24,639 nt of DNA, taken from positions 1-24,639 of the forward strand of contig CAYUER010000011.1 in assembly GCA_964443785.1 (NCBI GenBank). The letters are read 5' to 3'. A program made the position numbers and the translations under genes. The DNA is from CALMZN01 sp964443785 (GTDB lineage Bacteria; Patescibacteriota; Patescibacteriia; UBA1558; GWA2-36-10). How positions within the stretch are numbered: position 1 is the first letter of the stretch; each line of letters begins with the position of its first letter. Under the pieces are notes generated by a model, which worked only from the letters and a program-made list of their open reading frames with translations, did not search any database and was not told where the DNA came from. This document shows positions 7,476 to 14,669 of this stretch, piece by piece.

Positions 7476-7847
7476 ATGATTCAACATCGATCAATGCTAC
7501 AAGTTGCTGATAACTCTGGTGCCAAGATTGTACAGTGCATCCGTGTTTTGGGTGGCTACAAAAAAAGATATGCCGGTATTGGTGACATGATCAATGTCGT
7601 AGTAAAAGTTGCTCAACCTCATGCTCCAGTCAAAAAAAGCCAAGTAGCACATGCCGTCATTGTCAGACAGCGCAAAGAAATCAGACGCTCCAATGGTGTC
7701 TACATTCGTTTTAGTGAAAATGCTGTTGTTTTGGTAGACAAAAAAACCAAAGAGCCTCTTGGTAGTCGTATTTTTGGACCAGTAGCCAGAGAGCTCAGAG
7801 TCAAGGGTTATAACAAGATTATTTCTTTGGCCCCAGAAGTATTATAA
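7476..7847 (+). CDS. rplN: 50S ribosomal protein uL14
   Basis: 50S protein at the subunit interface and binding site of the silencing factor RsfS in other bacteria. The 123-residue protein begins MIQHRSMLQVADNSGAK, has the VLGGYKKRYAGIGDMI segment near residues 24-39, the signature-like KKSQVAHAVIVRQRKEIRR region (about 50-68) and the RIFGPVARELR C-terminal motif. It is the first gene of the classical spc operon order and lies 4 bases before rplX. Confidence 0.98.
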   Translation: MIQHRSMLQVADNSGAKIVQCIRVLGGYKKRYAGIGDMINVVVKVAQPHAPVKKSQVAHAVIVRQRKEIRRSNGVYIRFSENAVVLVDKKTKEPLGSRIFGPVARELRVKGYNKIISLAPEVL

Positions 7848-7851
7848 ACAT

Positions 7852-8190
7852 ATGAAGATAAAATACAGAGTAAATGATCAAGTGACAATATCAGCCGGTA
7901 AAGACAAAGGTAAGACCGGTAAGGTAATTCAGGTTTTGCCAGATTTAGGCAAGGTCGTGGTTGATGGTGTCAATATTATGTACAAGCATTTGAAGCCTCG
8001 CCGCAGTGGTGAAAAAGGTCAACGCGTCCAATTCAATGGACCAATCGATGCTTCCAATGTGCTCTTGCTTTGTCCAAAGTGTGGTAAGGCTAGTCGTGTG
8101 GCTTATAAATTATCGGCCACCAAAGGCGATGAAGCTGCCAAAAAAACCAAGAGTAGAATTTGTAAAAAATGTTCCGAAGTAATTGATTAA
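7852..8190 (+). CDS. rplX: 50S ribosomal protein uL24 with four-cysteine motif
   Basis: Assembly initiator of the 50S subunit. The 112-residue protein has the KOW motif at residues about 13-30 (ISAGKDKGKTGKVIQVLPD), then GVNIMYKHLKPRRSGEKGQR and GPIDASNVLLLCPKCGKASRV (quoted in part). Two CxxC pairs are visible, CPKC near residue 75 and CKKC near residue 106. These are consistent with the zinc-binding form found in many bacteria. It lies between rplN (4 bases) and rplE (8 bases). Confidence 0.97.
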   Translation: MKIKYRVNDQVTISAGKDKGKTGKVIQVLPDLGKVVVDGVNIMYKHLKPRRSGEKGQRVQFNGPIDASNVLLLCPKCGKASRVAYKLSATKGDEAAKKTKSRICKKCSEVID

Positions 8191-8198
8191 TTTATAAT

Positions 8199-8750
8199 AT
8201 GAATACGTTAAGAGAAAAATACAATAAAGAATTGAGAGCCCAAATCAAAGAACAACTGGGCATGAAAAATATCATGGCTGTGCCAAAAGTGCAGAAGGTT
8301 GTTTTGAATATTGGCTTAGGCAAAGCTACCCAAGACAAAAGTTGGGTTGAGTATGGTAGCTCAATTCTGCAGCGCATTTCTGGTCAGAAGCCAGTTTTGA
8401 CCAAAGCCAAAAAATCTATTTCCAATTTCAAAGTGCGTGAAGGAAATATTGTTGGCGCCAAGGTCACTTTGCGCGGCGAACGCATGTATGATTTTTTGTA
8501 TAAATTGATCAACTCCACCTTACCTCGTTTGCGTGATTTTTACGGCTTAGACAACAAAAAAGGTTTTGATGGCAATGGTAATTATATTTTGGGTTTCAAA
8601 GAGCATATAGTATTTCCAGAAATTGGCATGGAAGATATTGAAAAGATTCATGGTTTGGAGATTGCTGTTTCTACTTCCGCCAAAAATGACGAACAAGCTG
8701 CTGCTTTACTTACAGCCCTTGGTTTTCCCTTTAAGAAAAATAAGAAATAA
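8199..8750 (+). CDS. rplE: 50S ribosomal protein uL5
   Basis: 5S rRNA-binding protein of the central protuberance. The 183-residue length is typical. Visible family segments are MKNIMAVPKVQKVVLNIGLG near residues 22-41, GQKPVLTKAKKSISNFKVREG (quoted in part) near 65-85, VTLRGERMYDFLYKLI and the FPEIGMEDIEKIHGLEIAV C-terminal region. It follows rplX by 8 bases and precedes the zinc-type uS14 gene by 5. Confidence 0.98.
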   Translation: MNTLREKYNKELRAQIKEQLGMKNIMAVPKVQKVVLNIGLGKATQDKSWVEYGSSILQRISGQKPVLTKAKKSISNFKVREGNIVGAKVTLRGERMYDFLYKLINSTLPRLRDFYGLDNKKGFDGNGNYILGFKEHIVFPEIGMEDIEKIHGLEIAVSTSAKNDEQAAALLTALGFPFKKNKK

Positions 8751-8755
8751 TTTAT

Positions 8756-8941
8756 ATGGCAACAGAAGCACAAAGAGCTAAATCAAGAAAAACACCAAAG
8801 TTTTCCACTCGAATTGTTCGCCGTTGTTGGCGCTGTGGTCGCAATCGCTCCTATATTGGAGAGTTTAAGATGTGCCGCATTTGCTTTAGGGAGTTGGCTG
8901 AAAAAGGCGAGCTACCAGGCGTGACTAAATCAAGTTGGTAA
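8756..8941 (+). CDS. rpsZ: 30S ribosomal protein uS14, zinc-binding type
   Basis: 30S head protein. The 61-residue short form carries four cysteines in two CxxC pairs, C24-C27 (CWRC) and C40-C43 (CRIC), the zinc ribbon of type-Z uS14. The conserved C-terminus GELPGVTKSSW is present. The long zinc-free form is about 100 residues and lacks these cysteines. It lies in the standard rplE-rpsZ-rpsH order and is followed by a 44-base AT-rich spacer. Confidence 0.97.
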   Translation: MATEAQRAKSRKTPKFSTRIVRRCWRCGRNRSYIGEFKMCRICFRELAEKGELPGVTKSSW

Positions 8942-8985
8942 TTATTTATTTATATAAACATAACAAATTAGAAACCAGATAACAT

Positions 8986-9375
8986 ATGACAGATCCTATC
9001 GCAGACATGTTAACTAGAATTCGCAATGCTGTCCGGGTAAATAAGCCAGAAGTGCTTATCCCTTCTTCCAAAGTAAAGGTGAACATTGCTAAAATTTTAG
9101 AGCGAGAAAACTACATTGGTCATGTAGCTGAGCTTAAAGTTGGAAATTTTAACTACATCAAAATAGAGTTAAAATACTCTGATCAAGGACCAGCTATTCG
9201 CCACATTCGTAAGATCTCAAAACCCGGACAAAGAATTTATGTTTCTGGCAGTGAGATTCCTAGAGTATTGAACAACTTTGGTACTGCTATTATTTCTACT
9301 TCCAAGGGCTTACTTACTAGCCAAGAAGCAAAACAAAGCAATATTGGTGGTGAATTAATGTTTGAAATTTGGTAA
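8986..9375 (+). CDS. rpsH: 30S ribosomal protein uS8
   Basis: 16S rRNA central-domain binder and, in Escherichia coli, the translational repressor of the spc operon. The 129-residue protein begins MTDPIADMLTRIRNA and ends with the diagnostic TSQEAKQSNIGGELMFEIW, including the conserved GGE(L/V) turn. The ATG at 8986 is preceded by a 44-base spacer with no clear Shine-Dalgarno and no obvious copy of the uS8 target hairpin. It ends 7 bases before rplF. Confidence 0.98.
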   Translation: MTDPIADMLTRIRNAVRVNKPEVLIPSSKVKVNIAKILERENYIGHVAELKVGNFNYIKIELKYSDQGPAIRHIRKISKPGQRIYVSGSEIPRVLNNFGTAIISTSKGLLTSQEAKQSNIGGELMFEIW

Positions 9376-9382
9376 AAAATAT

Positions 9383-9937
9383 ATGTCAAGAATTGGAAAA
9401 AAAATTATTACAATACCTGCCAATGTCCAGATCAATGTCGAAGGTGATGCTCTAGCTGGTCAAGTCATCAAGGTCAAAGGTCCAAAGGGCAATTTGACAG
9501 TGCAGTTGCCAAAAGGTGTGGCCACTGAAACTAAAGACCAAGAACTGGTTTTCGTGCTCAAAGCTGATGAGACCAAAGAAAACAAAGCTCTTTGGGGTTT
9601 GAGTCGCGCTTTAGTAAACAATGCCATTGTAGGAGTGACGGAAGCTTTTACCAAAACATTGGAAATCAATGGTGTCGGTTTCAAAGTAGCCATGCAAGGA
9701 AAAAAATTGATTTTGAATGTCGGTTTTTCTCATCCAGTGGAATATCAGCCAGTTGATGGTGTGACTATCGAAACCGAGAAAAATATCATCAAAGTATCAG
9801 GTATTGATCGTCAGCAAGTTGGTCAGACCGCTGCTGAGATTCGCAATATCAAGAAACCAGAGCCTTACAAGGGTAAAGGTATTAAGTATACTGATGAAGT
9901 TATCCGCCGCAAGGCTGGTAAGGTCGTCAAGTCATAA
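9383..9937 (+). CDS. rplF: 50S ribosomal protein uL6
   Basis: Factor-binding-site protein next to the sarcin-ricin loop. The ATG at 9383 gives 184 residues and the expected MSRIGKKIITIPANV N-terminus; an alternative start at 9362 overlaps rpsH and adds seven residues with no family match. The duplicated L6 fold is visible, with KVKGPKGNLTVQLPKGV in the first half. The second half has the KPEPYKGKGIKYTDEVIRRK signature (residues about 157-176). It is followed by rplR after 17 bases. Confidence 0.98.
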   Translation: MSRIGKKIITIPANVQINVEGDALAGQVIKVKGPKGNLTVQLPKGVATETKDQELVFVLKADETKENKALWGLSRALVNNAIVGVTEAFTKTLEINGVGFKVAMQGKKLILNVGFSHPVEYQPVDGVTIETEKNIIKVSGIDRQQVGQTAAEIRNIKKPEPYKGKGIKYTDEVIRRKAGKVVKS

Positions 9938-9954
9938 GCAAAATAATTACGGCT

Positions 9955-10311
9955 ATGAAAGATCATAATAAAGTAAAACAAGCAAAATATTTGCGCCGCC
10001 AGATTCGCACTCGTGCTAAGATGTCTGGATCAGCTCAAAAACCTAGATTATCTGTTTTTAGGAGTTTGAGTCATATCTATGCTCAAGCCATAGATGATGC
10101 CAAGGGTCTTACTTTGGTTGCAGCTTCTGATAAAGAATTGACTTTGAAATCCAATAAAGTTGATAAAGCTTTGGCTTTGGGTGAATTGTTGGGCAAAAAA
10201 TTAGCCGATAAAAAAATCAATGAAATAATTTTTGATCGTGGTGCTTATAGGTATCATGGTCGCGTAAAATCATTAGCCGATGGTTTAAGGAAGGCAGGAA
10301 TTAAATTTTAA
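9955..10311 (+). CDS. rplR: 50S ribosomal protein uL18
   Basis: 5S rRNA-binding protein of the central protuberance. The 118-residue protein has the basic N-terminus with RRQIRTRAKMSG, the KPRLSVFRSLSHIYAQ strand near residues 28-43, and the C-terminal FDRGAYRYHGRVKSLADGLR motif near residues 94-113. The gene lies 17 bases after rplF and only 2 bases before rpsE. Confidence 0.98.
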   Translation: MKDHNKVKQAKYLRRQIRTRAKMSGSAQKPRLSVFRSLSHIYAQAIDDAKGLTLVAASDKELTLKSNKVDKALALGELLGKKLADKKINEIIFDRGAYRYHGRVKSLADGLRKAGIKF

Positions 10312-10313
10312 TT

Positions 10314-10976
10314 ATGAATACTCTAGATAACAAAAACGACAAAGCGCCAGTAGCTGCTGATGGTCAGCTAAGCTCTGCGCCAGCTAAATTCAATCGTGGT
10401 AAATCAAAACCAGGTGCCCGTCCGATGCGTCGAAATTCTGATCGACCAGCTGACGATATTGAGCAAAAGATTGTAGATCTAGCCAGAGTTACTCGTGTCA
10501 TGGCCGGTGGCAAAAGGATGAAATTCCGCGCTTGTATGATCATTGGTGATCGCAAGGGTAGAGTAGGCATGGGTCTTGCCAAGGGTGTTGATGTCTCGGC
10601 AGCTATTGCCAAAGCTGTCACTCAAGCTCGCAAGCACATGATCAATGTGAATATTGTCGATGGCACTATTCCACACGCCGTGACAGTCAAAGAAAAATCC
10701 GCTAAAATTATGATTAAGCCAGCCAAAAAAGGTAGCGGTATCAAAGCTGGCGGTGTTGTCCGTATTATTCTTGACTTAGCTGGTATCAAAGATGCTACAG
10801 CTAAGATTTTGGGAGCAGGCAACAAGATCAATAATTCCCGCGCTACTTTACTGGCTTTGTCTTCTTTTGTACCAAAATCAAAAGTCGTCAAAGTCAAAAA
10901 TAACGAAGAAAAAAAAGCGGCTGTTCATGTTGCTCAGCCAGTAAAATCAGCAGTTCGTAAGTCTGCCAATAAATAA
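10314..10976 (+). CDS. rpsE: 30S ribosomal protein uS5 with N-terminal extension
   Basis: 30S body protein at the mRNA entry site that influences decoding accuracy. The dsRBD-like domain begins near residue 51 (KIVDLARVTRVMAGGKRMKF), followed by GDRKGRVGMGLAKGVDVSAA (about 78-97). The C-terminal domain has IPHAVTVKEKSAKIMIKPA and GIKDATAKILGAGNKINN. Residues 1-48 are a basic low-complexity extension beyond the usual short N-terminus; total length is 220 against about 165 in model species. Directly after it comes rplO with an 11-base spacer, so rpmD, normally found here, is absent. Confidence 0.97.
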   Translation: MNTLDNKNDKAPVAADGQLSSAPAKFNRGKSKPGARPMRRNSDRPADDIEQKIVDLARVTRVMAGGKRMKFRACMIIGDRKGRVGMGLAKGVDVSAAIAKAVTQARKHMINVNIVDGTIPHAVTVKEKSAKIMIKPAKKGSGIKAGGVVRIILDLAGIKDATAKILGAGNKINNSRATLLALSSFVPKSKVVKVKNNEEKKAAVHVAQPVKSAVRKSANK

Positions 10977-10987
10977 AGAAAATAATT

Positions 10988-11464
10988 ATGTTGACTTTAA
11001 GTAATTTACAAAAAGCCGAAGGCTCTACTCACCGTCGCAAAAAATTAGGTCGCGGTACTGGTTCTGGTCGCGGTAATTATTCTACTCGCGGTATGAAGGG
11101 ACAAAAAGCTCGCTCCGGTGGTCGTGTTGGTATTGCGGTCCGTAGTATGCGTAGCTATTTATTGCGTATTCCCAAAAATAGAGGTTTTCGCTCTATTCAT
11201 CCAAAATATGCCACCATCAATGTCGGTGTTTTGAATGAAGTTTTTAAAGATGGTGAAAAAGTCAACGCTCGTATCTTATTGAAAAAAGGCTTGATTGATA
11301 GTATTGCCAATGGTTTGAAAGTATTGTCCACTGGTGAGCTAGAAAAGAAGCTAACTATCGAAGCCAATGCTTTTTCAGCTACAGCTCAAAAAAAGATTGA
11401 AGAAAAAGGCGGTAAGGCTATTCTCATAGGAGTTAAAAAAATCGAAAAAACTCCCAAACAATAA
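10988..11464 (+). CDS. rplO: 50S ribosomal protein uL15
   Basis: 50S assembly protein that bridges several 23S rRNA domains. The 158-residue protein has the glycine/arginine-rich N-terminal extension typical of the family (RRKKLGRGTGSGRGNYSTRG, residues about 17-36, then GMKGQKARSGG). The globular C-terminal domain carries LKVLSTGELEKKLTIEA. It lies 11 bases after rpsE and 9 before secY. Its place next to secY is conserved across bacteria. Confidence 0.97.
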   Translation: MLTLSNLQKAEGSTHRRKKLGRGTGSGRGNYSTRGMKGQKARSGGRVGIAVRSMRSYLLRIPKNRGFRSIHPKYATINVGVLNEVFKDGEKVNARILLKKGLIDSIANGLKVLSTGELEKKLTIEANAFSATAQKKIEEKGGKAILIGVKKIEKTPKQ

Positions 11465-11473
11465 TAAAATTTT

Positions 11474-12751
11474 ATGTTAGACAAGTTAAAACAAATTTGG
11501 AAGGCCAAGGATGTTCGTAAGAGTATCTTGTATGTTTTTGCTTTGTTGCTAGTTTATCGTGTGGCTGCTCATGTGCCAGTACCAGGTGTTGATGTGACTG
11601 AGCTCAAGACTTATTTGCAGGGCAATCAAGTTTTAGGTCTTTTGAGTATGTTTTCTGGCGGTGCTTTGCAAAATTTTTCAGTCATCATGTTGGGAGTCGG
11701 TCCTTATATCACTGCTTCTATCATTATCCAGCTTTTGGCTATGATAGTACCAAAGATTGAGGCTCTTTCCAAAGAAGGTGAATATGGCCAGCAAAAATTG
11801 AGTCAATATACCCGTTTGTTGACTGTGCCATTGGCCATTATCCAAGCTTATAGCTATATCCGTCTTTTATCTAGTCAGACTCAAGGTAGACTTTTGGGTA
11901 ATATGACTAGTTTAGAATTAGTCACTACTTTGATTTTGATTACTGCTGGTACTTTGTTTTTGATGTGGTTAGGTGAGCTTATCACTGAAAAGCATGTTGG
12001 CAATGGTGTATCTTTGATCATTTTTGCCGGTATTGTCAGTGGTTTACCAGCGACTGTGCGTAATACTTTTATTGCTTTTGATAGCTCTCAGGTATTAAAC
12101 TTGGTTCTCTTTGTGCTCATTGCTTTGGCTACTATTGCTGCTGTAGTTTTGATCACTGAGGGTCAGCGCAATATTCCAGTCTCTTATGCTCGTCATATGG
12201 TTGGCACCAAGACTATGGGCGGAGTGAACACTCATTTGCCTTTGCGCGTCAATCAAGCTGGTGTCATACCGATCATTTTTGCTGTGTCAGTAGTTTTGGT
12301 ACCACCAATGCTTGCCCAATTTTTCTTGAGGTCAAATGTTTTGTGGATTGCCAATTTTTCCCAATGGATTATCGATACTTTTCAAGGTAAAGTTTTTCAC
12401 AATGTCGTGTATTTCTTGTTGGTAGTGATATTTACCTATTTTTACACCTCAGTCATTTTCAAGCCCCAACAAATTGCTGAAAATTTACAAAAACAAGGTG
12501 GCTTTGTACCAGGTATCAGACCAGGTCGTCCTACAGCTGATTATCTCAATATGGTGATGAACAGGGTAATTTTGGCTGGGGCAGTATTTTTGGGCCTGAT
12601 TGCTATTTTACCTGATTTGATCAGGTCATTTGCTGGTATTGCTACTTTAGCTTTTGGTGGTACTAGCTTGTTGATCGTGGTATCAGTGGCGATTGAGACA
12701 GTCAAGCAAATTGATGCTCAGTTGGTCATGAGAGATTACGAAGGTTTTTAG
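11474..12751 (+). CDS. secY: Protein translocase subunit SecY
   Basis: Central channel of the Sec translocon in the cytoplasmic membrane. The 425-residue protein has the ten hydrophobic segments of the family. Recognisable parts are YRVAAHVPVPGVD (residues about 24-36), the plug region FSGGALQNFSV near 60-70, GNGVSLIIFAGIVSGLP near 176-192, ITEGQRNIPVSYARHMVG near 227-244, and the cytoplasmic loop NLQKQGGFVPGIRPGRPT near 337-354. It is the last gene of the ribosomal run and the only one in the window ending in TAG. A branched hairpin terminator follows 15 bases later, separating it from adk, which is often co-transcribed in other bacteria. Confidence 0.98.
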   Translation: MLDKLKQIWKAKDVRKSILYVFALLLVYRVAAHVPVPGVDVTELKTYLQGNQVLGLLSMFSGGALQNFSVIMLGVGPYITASIIIQLLAMIVPKIEALSKEGEYGQQKLSQYTRLLTVPLAIIQAYSYIRLLSSQTQGRLLGNMTSLELVTTLILITAGTLFLMWLGELITEKHVGNGVSLIIFAGIVSGLPATVRNTFIAFDSSQVLNLVLFVLIALATIAAVVLITEGQRNIPVSYARHMVGTKTMGGVNTHLPLRVNQAGVIPIIFAVSVVLVPPMLAQFFLRSNVLWIANFSQWIIDTFQGKVFHNVVYFLLVVIFTYFYTSVIFKPQQIAENLQKQGGFVPGIRPGRPTADYLNMVMNRVILAGAVFLGLIAILPDLIRSFAGIATLAFGGTSLLIVVSVAIETVKQIDAQLVMRDYEGF

Positions 12752-12766
12752 TATATTTTATGCTTT

Positions 12767-12818
12767 ATCCAACCTTTTGCTCTGTGCCAATCTTGAGGCC
12801 AGAGGGGTTGGATTTTTT
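12767..12818 (+). terminator. Intrinsic terminator after secY
   Basis: ATCCAACC (12767-12774) pairs with GGTTGGAT (12806-12813). An inner stem CTCTG/CAGAG with GCC/GGC lies inside it, and a run of six T follows (12813-12818). This ends the ribosomal protein transcript only a few bases before the adk -35 box. Confidence 0.85.
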
Positions 12819-12820
12819 GA

Positions 12821-12849
12821 TTGAGTAAAGTCTGCGCTTTTGCTATAAT
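12821..12849 (+). promoter_or_regulatory. Promoter of adk
   Basis: TTGAGT (12821-12826) and TATAAT (12844-12849) are spaced by 17 bases, with TGC before the -10 (extended -10), the same architecture as the tuf promoter. The predicted start near 12856 gives a leader of about 26 nt without a Shine-Dalgarno. Confidence 0.85.
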
Positions 12850-12881
12850 AGCATTGTAATAATTAAATAAATAATAATAAA

Positions 12882-13535
12882 ATGGCCGATCATAAAATAA
12901 GCAAAGTGATATTAATGGGACCTCAAGGGTCTGGTAAAAGTACTCAAAGTAGAGTGATTACTGATTTTTTGGATATAGAAATTTTGGCCGCCGGTGATTT
13001 ATTGAGGTCGGCTATTCGTCAAAAAACTGAATTGGGTCTCAAGATAGGACATTTTGTAAATAATGGTGAAATGATTCCAGATAGCTTGATGATTTCTTTG
13101 ATGCTTGATGAGCTCAAGACAGATCGCTATAAAAAAGGTTTTTTGATTGATGGTTTTCCACGCACTATTTATCAAGCTTCCAATCTTGATCAACATTATT
13201 TGATAGATTTAGTGATTAATATTGATATCACTGATGACATAGCAGTCAATCGTATTGTTGGTCGTCGTATCTGTAGCAATGGCCATGTTTATCATATTGA
13301 GCATCGTCCTTCTAGCTTGGATGCCAAGTGTGAAATTTGTCATGAACCCTTGCATTTTCGTGAGGATGATCGCGAAGATTTACTGCGTAAGCGCTTGCAA
13401 TATTATCGTCAGGAAACTACCAAGCTTTTGGATTATTACCAACAACAAAACAAATTGGTGGTGATTGATGGCAAAGGTAGCATTGCGGATGTGGCCAAGC
13501 TTATTTTAGCTTATTTAGAAAAACATGCTGGATAA
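12882..13535 (+). CDS. adk: Adenylate kinase with zinc-type lid
   Basis: Catalyses ATP + AMP = 2 ADP in the cytoplasm. The 217-residue protein has the P-loop GPQGSGKST at residues 13-21, DGFPRT at 90-95 and the GRR segment at 127-129. The long-form lid domain carries C131, H135 or H138, C150 and C153, which replace the usual four-cysteine site with a probable Cys3His zinc site; the exact histidine ligand is inferred. It starts its own transcript downstream of the secY terminator and overlaps map by 11 bases, which suggests translational coupling. Confidence 0.96.
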   Translation: MADHKISKVILMGPQGSGKSTQSRVITDFLDIEILAAGDLLRSAIRQKTELGLKIGHFVNNGEMIPDSLMISLMLDELKTDRYKKGFLIDGFPRTIYQASNLDQHYLIDLVINIDITDDIAVNRIVGRRICSNGHVYHIEHRPSSLDAKCEICHEPLHFREDDREDLLRKRLQYYRQETTKLLDYYQQQNKLVVIDGKGSIADVAKLILAYLEKHAG

Positions 13536-14268
13536 AAAAACAGCCTTAGAAATACAAGTGTTGCGTGAAGGCGGTCAGATTTTGCATCAAATATTACAAA
13601 CTTTAGCCGCCCAAGTGCGTCCAGGTATCAGTGGTTTGGAGCTCAACAAAATGGCCGAAGAACTGATTGCAAAATCCGGAGCCAAGCCATCTTTCAAAAA
13701 TTATAGGGGTTTTCCGCACGCTCTTTGTGTTTCAGTGAATCAAACAGTGGTCCACGGTATTCCAGACAGTAGACAGCTTGAGGAGGGTGATATTGTCGGT
13801 TTGGATTTGGGTGTCAAATACAAGGGGTTCTATACTGACTCAGCTATTACTGTGCCGGTTGGTTCTGTTTCCCAAGCTGCCCAACAGCTCATCACTGTCA
13901 CTCAAAAATCTTTGGCCATAGCTATTAGTCAGGTCAAGCCAGGTCAGGGTATTGAGCTCATTGGTCAGGCTATTGAGAAATTTGTCAAACCATATGGTTA
14001 TGGTATTGTGCAGGATTTAGCCGGTCATGGAGTTGGCAGAGCTGTACACGAAGATCCTTATGTGCCAAATTATGACACTGGTCAAAAAATGGCCAAGATG
14101 TTTCCTGGTTTAGTATTAGCCATTGAACCGATGTTGATCATGGGTGGTGATTTTAGAGTAGAGACTGCAGACAACGGCTGGAATGTCGATAGTCGCGATG
14201 GCTCATTGACAGCTCATTTTGAACACACAGTAGTGGTGACTGAAGATGCTTGCGAAATTTTGACTTAA
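13525..14268 (+). CDS. map: Type I methionine aminopeptidase
   Basis: Removes the initiator methionine from nascent proteins. The 247-residue protein has the complete active site: H77 in the VVHGIP motif and metal ligands D94, D105, H168, E201 and E233. It contains the GHGVGRAVHEDP and EHTVVVTE signatures. No N-terminal SH3-binding extension is present, so it is the minimal type Ia form. It overlaps the end of adk by 11 bases and precedes ruvX by 5. In many bacteria infA-rpmJ-rpsM-rpsK follow map; here they do not, so that block must lie elsewhere or be lost from this locus. Confidence 0.97.
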   Translation: MLDKKTALEIQVLREGGQILHQILQTLAAQVRPGISGLELNKMAEELIAKSGAKPSFKNYRGFPHALCVSVNQTVVHGIPDSRQLEEGDIVGLDLGVKYKGFYTDSAITVPVGSVSQAAQQLITVTQKSLAIAISQVKPGQGIELIGQAIEKFVKPYGYGIVQDLAGHGVGRAVHEDPYVPNYDTGQKMAKMFPGLVLAIEPMLIMGGDFRVETADNGWNVDSRDGSLTAHFEHTVVVTEDACEILT

Positions 14269-14273
14269 ATAAT

Positions 14274-14669
14274 ATGACAGCAAAATTTTTGGGTATTGAT
14301 TATGGTGACAAAAACATTGGCCTAGCTCTAGGGAGCTTGGGTAGTATTGCTGTACCTTACAAAATTTTGCTCAATACCGGCCTAGAACAGGTCTTGTCAG
14401 CTTTAGAAAAAATTATTAAAGAAGAAAATATTACTGGCTTAGTAATTGGTTTGCCAACTAGCTTGTCTGGTAGTCGCAATGAAAGAGCTAGTATTACTGA
14501 GGATTTTATCAGTCATTGTCGTCAGCAGATGACAGTGCCAATTCATGTGGTCAATGAAAGTTTTACTTCTCAGCTTTATACTAAGCAGGGTATTCATAAA
14601 GATATAGATAAATACGCGGCCGCCGCTATTTTAGAAACATTTTTAGCCAAAAATGAGCCTAAACTATAA
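14274..14669 (+). CDS. ruvX: Putative Holliday junction resolvase RuvX / YqgF family
   Basis: Members of this RNase H-like family act as Holliday junction resolvases or in 16S rRNA 5' processing; which applies here cannot be told from sequence. The ATG at 14274 gives 131 residues. The first catalytic aspartate lies in LGIDYGDKNIGLALG (D9), VIGLPTSLSGS matches the second conserved block, and DKYAAAAILETFL holds the C-terminal aspartate. The usual DERLTT block reads NESFTSQ, a conservative but notable change: Glu is kept while the flanking Asp and Arg are replaced. It follows map by 5 bases and overlaps the next gene by 17. Confidence 0.88.
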   Translation: MTAKFLGIDYGDKNIGLALGSLGSIAVPYKILLNTGLEQVLSALEKIIKEENITGLVIGLPTSLSGSRNERASITEDFISHCRQQMTVPIHVVNESFTSQLYTKQGIHKDIDKYAAAAILETFLAKNEPKL

